Assembly: GCA_013288445.1 (NCBI GenBank)
Contig: JABDBX010000015.1
Coordinates: 1-34,049 of the forward strand
Origin: Bacteroidota bacterium
GTDB taxonomy: Bacteria > Bacteroidota > Bacteroidia > Chitinophagales > Chitinophagaceae
Length of the DNA stretch: 34,049 nucleotides
Direction: 5' to 3'
The notes below the pieces were generated by a model. It searched no databases and had not been told where the DNA came from. It saw only the letters and a program-made list of their open reading frames with translations. The position numbers and the translations under genes are program-made. Below, one piece after another: positions 7,332-16,029 of this stretch. Numbering within the stretch: position 1 is the first letter of the stretch; every line of letters starts with the position of its first letter.

Positions 7332-7637
7332 ATCGGCGTTTATATTCCCCTCCGAAAGTAAGCCTATCAGCCAATTATACACTACATACGTATTGTCAAT
7401 CATGCTACTTCCCGGCTTCGTCAAGCTACCCATGAATATTTCTTCTTTTGAAGGAGACCGATCCCAACGTAGGAGAGATATTAGCCTACTTGGTGTTCGA
7501 GCAGCCTAATCGTTTTTATATGCAGTTGACGGCTATTTTCTAAAATACCTGCAATCTAAAAAAACTAATAATTGATACCTTTGTGTTTTGAAACCTTAGC
7601 CATCAGACCACGTATATCACTGTTAAAATAAAGGACA
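7332..7637. other. Intergenic region, about 306 bp, mostly unexplained
   Basis: No convincing gene on either strand. The last 62 bp hold the promoter box of the histidine kinase gene and its leader. The stretch around 7420-7510 has coding-like composition but stops in all frames I followed and resembles no family I know, so it may be a decayed gene fragment. Confidence 0.35.
7576..7583 (+). promoter_or_regulatory. -7 box of the histidine kinase gene
   Basis: TACCTTTG is an exact TAnnTTTG match 54 nt upstream of the ATG at 7638. The leader ends in aaaggaca, a modest purine-rich ribosome site. Confidence 0.55.
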
Positions 7638-8840
7638 ATGATCGTTGCGCCCAAACCAGAAAACGAAATAGAAAGAATATCATCGTTGTATGAGTATGGC
7701 ATACTCGACTCTATGCCTGAAAAGGAATATGACGATATTACCCGGATAGCCGCCAATATATGCGGGATGCCGATCGCCATTATTTCTTTAATTGACAACG
7801 ACCGCCAATGGTTCAAATCGAAAGTGGGTATTGACGATAACGAAACCCACAGAGACTTGTCGTTTTGCGCACACGCTATACTCACGCCCGAGGACGTATT
7901 TACCGTTCCTAATGCAGCAACCGACGAACGTTTTTTTGACAACCCATTTGTCACCGGCGCACCATTCGTAGGTTTTTATGCAGGAGTGCCGTTGGTAAAC
8001 GAAACCGGCAATCCATTAGGAACGCTATGCATCCTTGACAATAAGCCAAATGTACTGGCTCCCGCACAGAAAGAAGCGCTGAAAGCCCTTGCCCGCCAGG
8101 TTGTGGCAAATTTTGAGATCAAGAGAAAAAACCAGCAACTGGCAAACTATAAGCGGGAGATGGAAGAACTGAACAACGACCTTACCCAGTTTGCTTACGT
8201 GGTGGCCCACGACATGAAGTCGCCATGCAATAGCCTGGCCATGTCGGCAAAGATGCTGAAAGAGATGTACGGGGAGACCATGGATGAGCAGGGTGTGCAG
8301 TTCCTGTCGTTAATGGAGGAGACTTCGCACGCAGCGGTAAAAATGGTGGAGGGAATATTGGAGCATACCCGCACAGTGCATGGAAATGAAATAATACGGG
8401 AGCATTTTAAGTTCGGCAATCTTATTGATGAATTAAAGAAACTGGTAAAAGTACCTGAGGAATTCACGCTGATGGCAACAGGCACCGAACTTGCTATTTA
8501 CACATCAAGGTCAATATTGTTGCAGGTAATGCTGAACCTTGTGAACAATGCGATCAAGTACAACGACAAGAACAGGGGCGAAATAATGCTTGCCGCAGAA
8601 GACACGACCGTAAGTTACAAGTTCAGCGTCAGTGATAATGGGCCTGGCATAAAGGCAAGTGACCGGGAGCGCATTTTTGAATTGCTGAAAACCCTTGGCG
8701 TTACAGACAGGTATAATAACAAGGGCACGGGTATAGGGCTTGCAACGGTGAAAAAGCTTGTTGAAAAACTGAACGGCAGTATCAGCGTCGAGTCGGAAGT
8801 GGGTATCGGCAGCACATTTATATTTACTATTGGAAAGTAA
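7638..8840 (+). CDS. GAF domain sensor histidine kinase
   Basis: This 400-aa cytoplasmic kinase has an N-terminal GAF sensor domain (about residues 20-165, with ISLIDNDRQWFKS and AGVPLVNETGNPLGTLCILD), a short coiled stretch (165-185), a HisKA dimerisation domain with the phospho-acceptor His191 in VVAHDMKSP, and a HATPase domain. The N box is NLVNNAIKY, the G1 box DNGPGIK and the G2 box GTGIGLATVKKL. No transmembrane helix is present. No response regulator lies next to it, so it is an orphan in this window. GAF ligands vary (cyclic nucleotides, haem, tetrapyrroles); none can be inferred. It converges with the large WG gene, leaving 27 bp between stops. Confidence 0.93.
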   Translation: MIVAPKPENEIERISSLYEYGILDSMPEKEYDDITRIAANICGMPIAIISLIDNDRQWFKSKVGIDDNETHRDLSFCAHAILTPEDVFTVPNAATDERFFDNPFVTGAPFVGFYAGVPLVNETGNPLGTLCILDNKPNVLAPAQKEALKALARQVVANFEIKRKNQQLANYKREMEELNNDLTQFAYVVAHDMKSPCNSLAMSAKMLKEMYGETMDEQGVQFLSLMEETSHAAVKMVEGILEHTRTVHGNEIIREHFKFGNLIDELKKLVKVPEEFTLMATGTELAIYTSRSILLQVMLNLVNNAIKYNDKNRGEIMLAAEDTTVSYKFSVSDNGPGIKASDRERIFELLKTLGVTDRYNNKGTGIGLATVKKLVEKLNGSISVESEVGIGSTFIFTIGK

Positions 8841-8867
8841 CTATATCTGCGAACGATACAGGCATTC

Positions 8868-11800
8868 TTACTTCCCTTCAACGCCGTGTTCCTTACCAGT
8901 TTCATCAAACTGGCCCTGTACATTTCCCCGTGTAAATGATGCTGTTCCAAAAGCGAAGTATGAGATCTTATCGTACATCGCAGGCGCGCGGAACTTTCCC
9001 GTTTTCAGCTCTATTAGTCCCCATTTGTCCCCGTCTTTCACTATTGCTATTTTGTTCTTGTACACCTGTCTTATGGCGTCATACCTGCAAGCAATAAGTT
9101 GTTTTCCGTTACTGTTTATCACTCCCCATTTGCCGGCTTTTTGCACCAGGAATACCGGGTTGTCCTCCAGCGTATTGGCGTAGCTGTTATTGGCAATCTC
9201 ATCATAGACTGGCTGGGTACGCATAGCGCCATCCGGGCCTATAAGGCATTGTTTCTGCTTGCGATATCCCCTGATGAAAGCAACTCCCGGCTCCGCATAC
9301 CAAAGTGGTTCTACCTCGTCTAGTATCATCGGTGTTTTCATAGCCCCGTTGGTGTCCACGATCCCTAATTTATCTCCATTGCCTACCTCAAACAGAGCAA
9401 GGTCGTCACCTATGCGGTCTGCGCGGCGATAATCGCCTTTGATGAGCGTTTTTCCCCGCATATCGGTAACGCCCTTTATGCCCATGTAGTAGAGCCGCCA
9501 GTAGCCGCCATCAAGCTCGGGGTAGTACCAACCTTTTTTGGAGAAGAGTAAGCGGCCTATGTTATCAAATACTGAAGTTTCGGAATCCAGCCTATTTATT
9601 TTGTGCCCAATGATGTAATCGCCCTTTTCATAATCCAGGTCGAAGTAAACAGCGGGAATCTGCCACTCTTTACTTTCCCGGTCATATAGCCCTACCTTTC
9701 CGTTTACCCGTATCACCTGCTGGCCATTGAACCATATGCTTTTTATTACCGTTCCGTTTACCAGGTCGTCCCCAGCCGGCACTGCCGCCAGGGTATCCCT
9801 GGTGATGTTGAGCCAGTATTTTTTGCCATCAAGCCATGCGCTGAAATTATTTCCGGGCCGCCCAGGGCCAATGCTTTCCCACCTCCCGGTCAGCGTCCTG
9901 CCTGCGCCTGACAGTATAGTGCAGTAGTTATCTCTTTTAACGGTGAGGTAGTTATTTTCCAGCGTTTTGGGGTTGTCAAATCGGTCGTAGGCGCATGGTA
10001 GTATCTCTGCGCCACGTGTATTGCAAAGCCCCTCCTTCCCGTTTCTATGGGTAACAATATAGGGTTGGCCGCTAATGCTTTCCAGCGAATCATATTCCGG
10101 TGGTATCATCCAACCCTTGCCAACGATGGTACATCCCCATTTGTTATTGTCGAGCTGCACAAAGTAACTATGGTTGTGCGTACCATCTGGTACCAGTTTC
10201 TTTGTGTGCATATAGGCCACCCGGTCGCCGGTAAGGATATCTATTAGCGCCGGGCTGCCATCAGCGAGGTAGTATTTTATGGGTTCGTAATAGCCGGGAT
10301 TGAGCGCATAACAGTTTTTAACGATCTGCGTGCGCTGGGCTGTGTCCAGCTTTATGGGTTCAGGAATGGCGATTTTGCCCACAATATTATAGAGCGAATC
10401 GCCCAGGCTATCCAGAACCAGTACGGACGTTCCTGTTATTACTAAACCCTCAGGCTTTTTCCGGAAGGGTAGTACCTGGCTCCCATCTGAGTCAATGACA
10501 GCCACGTTGCCTGATGAGTCGCGCACCAGGAGGAAATTGCCCCGGTTATTGTAATTGAATCCCTGGAAATAGTCTGCGATCTTGATCCCTTTTGAATTGT
10601 ACAATCCCTGGTCGTTTCCGTAAGGCAATAGATAAACCCAACTGCGCATCCAGGGCGTCCCCTTTCTTTCCCGGTGTTCTTCTTTTCCGGTGCGGTGTGC
10701 CTGGTCATATAGTAGCGTCATGCCTGCTAAGATGTTGCCGGTATTGTCGTCCTGCCGGTTCGGCATCTGGTCCATTACTTCCGGTACACTTATATATCCG
10801 CGTTTGTCGAGAATACCATATTTACCGTTTCGAAGGAACCAATAATTCCCTGTGTTCAACTCACCGACTGTGTCAAGATCATGTTTCAATACATTGTGGC
10901 CGGCGCTGTTCATCACCCCCCACTTCCCGTTTTCGTCCTTTAGGAGCAGCATGTGCGCACTATTAAGTATCACCGCCTTTCCATCGGTGTAAAGGCAATC
11001 GTGAACTAATTTGCCCTCCATGTCCACAACGCCCCATTGGTCGCCTTGGTACACTTTGAGCGCCCGGTCCCTGCTGTCGGTCTTGTAGGCGGTGTATGCA
11101 ATGGGCAGCAGTAATTTGCCGGTGTTGCTGACTAAGCCATACATGGTATCCTGCTTCAATAAAACGTAGTCTGCAGGGAATGGGTCTTGCCAGTTGGAAA
11201 GTGGGACGACCCCGCCACGGTAGCGCGTCACCGTCAATTTGTCGGGATCGATAAAGGTAACGCTATCTTCGTTTACTACTTTAAATTTTTCCTGGTACGC
11301 CCCCGTGATTATATCGTTGCGCAGCAGTTTGCCCTTGTCGGTTACCAGCCTATAACCTGTGCCATCGTTGGCAAGAAACACATGCTTCTTCAGCACGTGG
11401 ATCTCGCGGTATTGCACCGGCAATACCAGGGTTCCTTCATCGTCTGTGAGCCCATATCGGCTTTCATCTGGTATATAGGGGCCAACGGTCAACCGATAGT
11501 CTCCATGCAACTGCCCCAGAGATGGATCAATTTTCTCCTCAACAGGGTCATCGGTTATCTCTGTTTTCTCGGCAAGCAGGTATCCCAGGTCAGCCTCTTT
11601 TAGGGAAGTGAATTCCGCAGGGCCATCCTGCTTGCCCGAGACGAGGCGGCGCAAGCCAGGTACCTGTTCCCTGGTATAAGTATCATCGGGCGCAAACCTG
11701 TACTTTACAATTTTTCTATGCCGCATATCGTACCAGGCAACGACGGGGCCGGGGTTGCCAATATCTTCAAGGGCGATATACCGCTTTGCGTAAAGCCCGC

Positions 11801-12812
11801 TCATATCATAACTACCGGCAGGCAATACCAGGGTGCCTGCAGAATCTCTCAGCTCCGGCCCTATGCCATTGAGCCGGTGCAGCACAAACCAGCAATTTGC
11901 GGTAGGGAATATGAGGTTATAAATGGCCGGGAAAAGCTGGTGCGCATTCGTGTCTATCAGCGTCTTATTTTCTGATCCTCCGACCGAAAGATAATTGGCC
12001 AAGACCGGGTCGGGGTAGTGGTCGCCGAGCTCGGAATATTTGAACGGGGACAGATACTTACCAGTGGGTTTCATTAACGCCCATTGCCCCATTTTTTTAA
12101 TCCCTGTCATCCCGTTGCTGAAAAACGAACAGCCATCAAAAAGCCCCGAAAAAACAGCCTTCCCCGCCCGGTCGAAAATATAAAGGGAATCGCCAGCCTG
12201 CGCCCCGCAATAGTATTGCCCCCGGTATATATGGTCGAATCTAAGCGGGATAACCGTATCGCCTTTATAATTTATAGCGCCCTGCGGCAAATAGGCCAGG
12301 TCGTAATTGGTTGCAGGTATAAACCGTGGGCAATCCTGCCAATTATAGAATTTCATTAGTTCCACACCCGCTGCGTTGATGAGGGACAGGTTTGTGCCAG
12401 GGCCATATATACCTATGATGCCGGGGTCGAATACAACTGCGCTGTCAAATTTATAAGGAACCTCGCGCACCAGGTTTCCGTTGCTGTCTGTCAGTGAGCA
12501 GGAGCCGTTCATGTGATCCAGTACCAGCATTCCACCGATATCGCTGATGCGCGTGTATTCTGGTAAGGCCAATAGCCTGCCGGTACGGTCGGCCATGCCA
12601 TAATAATTTCCTTTTTTGAAAAGATAAACATTGTGTAACCTGGTAACCGAGTCAAACTGAAGCGATAGCTCCTTGTAACCATCTGCGGGCGACTGTCCAA
12701 GGGACATATACCCGGCTAAAAGGCAAAACCATAAGAGTACAATGCGGTATGACAAACCTCCCATATTTATAAAGACGTAGAGCGCACGCTCATTATTGGG
12801 TAAGGAACGCAT
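8868..12812 (-). CDS. Giant secreted WG-repeat protein, 1314 aa
   Basis: This exported protein is built almost wholly of WG-type repeats (PF14903 class). A glycine-aromatic-glycine core such as GKWGVMNSAG, GKYGILDKRG or DKWGLIELKTG is followed by a beta strand and a xYDxI segment. Many copies run to the C-terminus (for example GKWGVINSNGKQ near residue 1235). The export signal is MGGLSYRIVLLWFCLLAGYMSLGQ. The ATG at 12812 sits 5 nt after an AATATTTG box, but an inner ATG at 12764 gives a more normal signal peptide, so the start is uncertain. No T9SS tail is visible. WG repeats probably form a large beta structure; their binding partners are generally unknown. Confidence 0.88.
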   Translation of the reverse strand: MRSLPNNERALYVFINMGGLSYRIVLLWFCLLAGYMSLGQSPADGYKELSLQFDSVTRLHNVYLFKKGNYYGMADRTGRLLALPEYTRISDIGGMLVLDHMNGSCSLTDSNGNLVREVPYKFDSAVVFDPGIIGIYGPGTNLSLINAAGVELMKFYNWQDCPRFIPATNYDLAYLPQGAINYKGDTVIPLRFDHIYRGQYYCGAQAGDSLYIFDRAGKAVFSGLFDGCSFFSNGMTGIKKMGQWALMKPTGKYLSPFKYSELGDHYPDPVLANYLSVGGSENKTLIDTNAHQLFPAIYNLIFPTANCWFVLHRLNGIGPELRDSAGTLVLPAGSYDMSGLYAKRYIALEDIGNPGPVVAWYDMRHRKIVKYRFAPDDTYTREQVPGLRRLVSGKQDGPAEFTSLKEADLGYLLAEKTEITDDPVEEKIDPSLGQLHGDYRLTVGPYIPDESRYGLTDDEGTLVLPVQYREIHVLKKHVFLANDGTGYRLVTDKGKLLRNDIITGAYQEKFKVVNEDSVTFIDPDKLTVTRYRGGVVPLSNWQDPFPADYVLLKQDTMYGLVSNTGKLLLPIAYTAYKTDSRDRALKVYQGDQWGVVDMEGKLVHDCLYTDGKAVILNSAHMLLLKDENGKWGVMNSAGHNVLKHDLDTVGELNTGNYWFLRNGKYGILDKRGYISVPEVMDQMPNRQDDNTGNILAGMTLLYDQAHRTGKEEHRERKGTPWMRSWVYLLPYGNDQGLYNSKGIKIADYFQGFNYNNRGNFLLVRDSSGNVAVIDSDGSQVLPFRKKPEGLVITGTSVLVLDSLGDSLYNIVGKIAIPEPIKLDTAQRTQIVKNCYALNPGYYEPIKYYLADGSPALIDILTGDRVAYMHTKKLVPDGTHNHSYFVQLDNNKWGCTIVGKGWMIPPEYDSLESISGQPYIVTHRNGKEGLCNTRGAEILPCAYDRFDNPKTLENNYLTVKRDNYCTILSGAGRTLTGRWESIGPGRPGNNFSAWLDGKKYWLNITRDTLAAVPAGDDLVNGTVIKSIWFNGQQVIRVNGKVGLYDRESKEWQIPAVYFDLDYEKGDYIIGHKINRLDSETSVFDNIGRLLFSKKGWYYPELDGGYWRLYYMGIKGVTDMRGKTLIKGDYRRADRIGDDLALFEVGNGDKLGIVDTNGAMKTPMILDEVEPLWYAEPGVAFIRGYRKQKQCLIGPDGAMRTQPVYDEIANNSYANTLEDNPVFLVQKAGKWGVINSNGKQLIACRYDAIRQVYKNKIAIVKDGDKWGLIELKTGKFRAPAMYDKISYFAFGTASFTRGNVQGQFDETGKEHGVEGK

Positions 12813-12817
12813 TTTAA

Positions 12818-12825
12818 CAAATATT
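12818..12825 (-). promoter_or_regulatory. Possible -7 box of the giant WG gene
   Basis: Minus strand AATATTTG (one mismatch to TAnnTTTG) ends 5 nt before the ATG at 12812. If real, the mRNA would be nearly leaderless, as for the MarR gene. Confidence 0.4.
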
Positions 12826-13002
12826 GCGGGAAATTAATGAAAATATAGCACGTGATAAGAAAAGAGCTATAACAACATAGCCGTTTCGGCAGAAAGAATA
12901 GCAGAAGAGAAGTCTGCGGTTTTCACCGGAAAAAATCCTTGTTTTACCTTCCTGAAACACCTGCTTTACCTAATTTCATTAGCCCGTAACTTAGGGTTGG
13001 TA

Positions 13003-13010
13003 TATGTTTG
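13003..13010 (+). promoter_or_regulatory. -7 box of the methyltransferase gene
   Basis: TATGTTTG matches TAnnTTTG, 58 nt before the ATG at 13069. The leader that follows contains a perfect hairpin AGCATT-CACA-AATGCT (13023-13038), with a further aatgct just after it. Confidence 0.5.
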
Positions 13011-13068
13011 TAGTAGTGTTTAAGCATTCACAAATGCTATGAAATGCTAACGGATAAAACGAACAACT

Positions 13069-13722
13069 ATGATGAGATTTTTCCGGCGCTTCAAGGATTT
13101 AGCAGTGGAAGGCGCACAGGCAGATTATTACGACAAGAACTCCCGGGATCACCGGATGGAAGAAATAAAGGAGGAAGCAAAAGAAGTATGCAGGCACCTC
13201 GGGGATGGGGATTCTGTGCTGGAGGTGGCGATGGGCCCGGGCTATCTTTCAATCGAACTTGCTAAAACTGGCAAGTACAAAGTAACCGGCATTGACCTAA
13301 GCAGGGACCTCGTGGCAATAGCTACTAATAATGCAAAAGCAGCAGGTGTTGAGGTGAGTTTTGTGCAAGGAAATGTATGCAATCTGCCTTTCCCGGACCA
13401 TACTTTCAATTTTATCGTTTGCGTACTTTCCTTTAAAAATTTCAAAGAGCCAGCTAAGGCGTTGAATGAGATGTATCGGGTTCTGAAACCAGGAGGCACC
13501 GCATTAATTATGGATTTGAACAGGGACGCATCTAAGCAGGCAATGCAGGAGTTTGTGAAGGGATTTGGGCTGACTGGTATCAGCGCATCCATAGCCGGAA
13601 TTATCCAGAGGAATGGCGCTTATACAAAAGCAGAATTTGAAACTTTTATCACGGAGTCGGGATTTAAAGAGCATGACATAAAAGAATCAAGAATGGGGTT
13701 CTCCATTTACCTGAGAAAATAG
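13069..13722 (+). CDS. Class I SAM-dependent methyltransferase
   Basis: This 217-aa enzyme has the Rossmann-type methyltransferase core. Motif I is SVLEVAMGPGYLSIELA, in which MGPGY replaces the usual GxGxG. Motif II is VTGIDLS with an acidic residue for the ribose, the motif III region is VQGNVCNLPFPDHTFNFIVC, and then comes MYRVLKPGGTALIMD. The closest type is the UbiE/Methyltransf_11 group, which methylates small molecules or quinones. The C-terminal part (GFGLTGISASI..., TKAEFETFITESGF) is common in uncharacterised members. It stands alone, flanked by a divergent WG gene and followed by an NHL protein with its own promoter. The substrate is unknown. Confidence 0.88.
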   Translation: MMRFFRRFKDLAVEGAQADYYDKNSRDHRMEEIKEEAKEVCRHLGDGDSVLEVAMGPGYLSIELAKTGKYKVTGIDLSRDLVAIATNNAKAAGVEVSFVQGNVCNLPFPDHTFNFIVCVLSFKNFKEPAKALNEMYRVLKPGGTALIMDLNRDASKQAMQEFVKGFGLTGISASIAGIIQRNGAYTKAEFETFITESGFKEHDIKESRMGFSIYLRK

Positions 13723-13845
13723 ATTTTTGAAACCTTGTAAAACAATACCACTTAGCAGCGGCGATAGTAGTTGACCTCACTTTTTGACGTGAGACTGAAC
13801 CGTTCCGAAAAACGACAACTGCATTGGTATTTGGCGCCAGCTCCA

Positions 13846-13853
13846 TAACTTTG
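13846..13853 (+). promoter_or_regulatory. Promoter of the NHL-repeat gene (-33 TTG, -7 TAACTTTG)
   Basis: TAACTTTG matches TAnnTTTG. A TTG at 13824-13826 lies 19 nt upstream, the normal spacing for the Bacteroidota -33 element. The ATG follows 19 nt after the box. Confidence 0.65.
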
Positions 13854-13872
13854 GAATAAAAATGTACGGGTT

Positions 13873-15216
13873 ATGAACTTGCCGAAACTGCTTATTATCT
13901 GTTTATCCATTGTCACTTTTAACGCAAGTGCGCAGATCATTACTACTATTGCCGGGAACGGTAGCATAGGCTTCGGGGGCGATGACGGGCCTGCGACAGC
14001 CGCGAGTTTCAACACACCTAGTTTTGTGGCCAAGGATGCGGCTGGTAATGTGTATATATCTGATGCCGGTAATAACCGGATACGTAAAATGAATACAGCC
14101 GGCATCATATCAACCTTTGCGGGGAGAGGGTCTGCTGGTTTCTCTGGTGATGGCGGACAAGCCACCGCAGCTTTGATCAACGCGCCACAGGGGATAACAT
14201 TTGACCGCGCCGGCAACCTTTACTTTTGCGACATGACCAATTATTGTGTCCGTAAGATAAGCACTTCGGGCATCATCACTACTGTGGCCGGTATGGGAGG
14301 CACTCCTGGTTCCACAGGCGATGGTGGACCTGCAACAGCGGCAACAATGTATAATCCCACTGACGTGGCATTTGACACTGCCGGGAATATGTATATAGCA
14401 GACATGATAAACAGCAGGATAAGAATGGTGGACAAAGCCGGCAATATTACCACCCTCACAGGCCCTGGCGGGCCCGGCTATGGCGGCGACAACGGCCCGG
14501 CCACAGCGGCAACTATCAATCATCCGTGGGGCATAGTGGTGGACACACCCGGCAACATCTATTTCTCGGATATGGAGAATAACAGGATAAGGAAGATAAG
14601 CACGAGCGGCATCATGACTACAATTGCAGGAACCGGGCTATATGGCTTTACAGGCGATGGCAGCCCCGCAACAGGCGCGCAGATAGATAACCCGCAGGGG
14701 ATAGCTATGGACCAAAAGGGCAATATATATTTTGCCGACCAGGAAAGCAGCGCGGTCAGAAAGATCACCACATCGGGAATAATTTATACACTGGCGGGTA
14801 ATAACGCTCCGTTTTTTGCGGGCGACGGCGGCCCGGCAACGGCAGCTTACCTGGATCAGCCAACGGGTGTGTGGGTGGACCCAGGCGGAAACATATACAT
14901 AGCCGATACGGGGAATAACAGGATCAGGTACATTGGCAATGGCACGGAAGCAACGCCGGTGCTGCACGGTGTGCAGGCGGGCTTATCGGTCTATCCTAAT
15001 CCGGGCAATGGCCAGTTTTACGTCAAACTAACCACTGGCGCACAGGAAGCCGTGGAAGTGCATGTAACAGATATACTTGGCCAAACGGTGAGCCGAATGC
15101 ACTGTACAACAAATGCCCCCTATGAGCTAACCGCCGATGTGCCGACGGGCGTGTATTTTGTTACGGCGACTACGGGTGAGGGGACGTTTAATGAAAAGAT
15201 TGTGGTGGTGCGGTAG
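13873..15216 (+). CDS. Secreted NHL-repeat beta-propeller with T9SS type A sorting domain
   Basis: This 447-aa protein begins MNLPKLLIICLSIVTFNASAQ (signal peptide). Six repeats of about 56 residues follow, each with the pattern IxTxAGxGxxGFxGDGGPATAA..L..P.G...D..GN.Y..D..NNRIRKI, which should close into a six-bladed propeller. From about residue 370 comes a T9SS type A C-terminal sorting domain (VYPNPGNGQFYV, ILGQTV, PTGVYFVTAT, EKIVVVR), which directs export through the outer membrane and surface attachment. NHL propellers usually bind proteins, RNA or carbohydrate ligands. No enzyme site was noticed. The box at 13846-13853 supports the start. Confidence 0.93.
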   Translation: MNLPKLLIICLSIVTFNASAQIITTIAGNGSIGFGGDDGPATAASFNTPSFVAKDAAGNVYISDAGNNRIRKMNTAGIISTFAGRGSAGFSGDGGQATAALINAPQGITFDRAGNLYFCDMTNYCVRKISTSGIITTVAGMGGTPGSTGDGGPATAATMYNPTDVAFDTAGNMYIADMINSRIRMVDKAGNITTLTGPGGPGYGGDNGPATAATINHPWGIVVDTPGNIYFSDMENNRIRKISTSGIMTTIAGTGLYGFTGDGSPATGAQIDNPQGIAMDQKGNIYFADQESSAVRKITTSGIIYTLAGNNAPFFAGDGGPATAAYLDQPTGVWVDPGGNIYIADTGNNRIRYIGNGTEATPVLHGVQAGLSVYPNPGNGQFYVKLTTGAQEAVEVHVTDILGQTVSRMHCTTNAPYELTADVPTGVYFVTATTGEGTFNEKIVVVR

Positions 15217-15236
15217 CGTGGTCAGCGGCTTCAGTT

Positions 15237-15956
15237 TCAATCATAAGGCGGGGACGTCCAGTGGCCGGCTTTAGCCTTAATTTTTCCACGCCGGTTGATG
15301 ATGAAATAATCGTCACCTAACCGTACACGTGCCCGGTTGTTTTTGAATCTTTCGGCTTCTTTGTACCGGATCGGTACAACAAGTTTGCCACGATGATCGA
15401 TATAACCTCTACCGCCTCCCTTGAACACGATAGCCCTGCCTTCGGAGAACTCATCGCAGTTGTCGTAGGGAGCATCAAACTTTTTCTTCCCGTTATGGTC
15501 GATAAATATTTTCTGCCCCGTGCTATCTGTGACGAAGGCCATGCCATCGCTAAAACTGCCCGCGTTCTTATAAATAAACGGCAACAACTCTTTTCCATTC
15601 ACATCTATATACCCACACTTGCCGTCAACAATACAAGCAGCCAGCAGGCCCTCGTGCAGCAGTTGGATTCCACGGTATGTTACCGGTACAACTATTTTGA
15701 ACTGGGCATCTGCAATACCGCAACGCTCGTAATCGGTTGAGGCAAGCCAATAGCGGTCGGGAGTAATGCGAACTATGTACACATCCTCCGTAGTCGAGCG
15801 GGCCGAATCAAAAACGACATGTTCTTGAGGTGGTACCTGGGCAACCAATCGGATTGGAGCTATACCCAGAAATAAACACATCGGTGCAAATACCCGCAAC
15901 GTTAGCGTTTGCAGGATGGAGAGAGCGGTTTTCGGTATTGATGTTCTGATGCGCAA
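15237..15956 (-). CDS. Small secreted WG-repeat protein, 239 aa
   Basis: After a long N-terminal signal region (hydrophobic part around LRVFAPMCLFLGIAPIRLVAQ, cleavage probably near residue 40) the protein contains WG-like repeats: RCGIADAQFKIVVPVTYRGIQ, KCGYIDVNGKELLPFIYKNA, QKIFIDHNGKKKFDAPYDN, GRGYIDHRGKLVVPIRYKE and DYFIINRRGKIK. It is thus a short relative of the 1314-aa WG protein in the same window, though not adjacent. It ends 20 bp from the convergent NHL gene. A TAACTTTG box 48 nt upstream supports transcription from its own promoter. Function unknown; it is probably a periplasmic or surface protein. Confidence 0.85.
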   Translation of the reverse strand: MRIRTSIPKTALSILQTLTLRVFAPMCLFLGIAPIRLVAQVPPQEHVVFDSARSTTEDVYIVRITPDRYWLASTDYERCGIADAQFKIVVPVTYRGIQLLHEGLLAACIVDGKCGYIDVNGKELLPFIYKNAGSFSDGMAFVTDSTGQKIFIDHNGKKKFDAPYDNCDEFSEGRAIVFKGGGRGYIDHRGKLVVPIRYKEAERFKNNRARVRLGDDYFIINRRGKIKAKAGHWTSPPYD

Positions 15957-16004
15957 ACTTATATTGATTAAAAGTAGCTACAGTCGCAGCTATTAGTGGC
16001 TTTC

Positions 16005-16012
16005 CAAAGTTA
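16005..16012 (-). promoter_or_regulatory. -7 box of the small WG gene
   Basis: Minus strand TAACTTTG is an exact TAnnTTTG match, 48 nt before the ATG at 15956 and just past the 3' end of rph. It separates this gene from rph as a transcription unit. Confidence 0.5.
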
Positions 16013-16029
16013 GCAAAAAACGATTTATT

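Noticed and set aside
13763-13802. CTCAC...GTGAG inverted repeat as a terminator of the methyltransferase gene
   Set aside because: The stem is only 5 bp and no T run follows, so it does not support a terminator.
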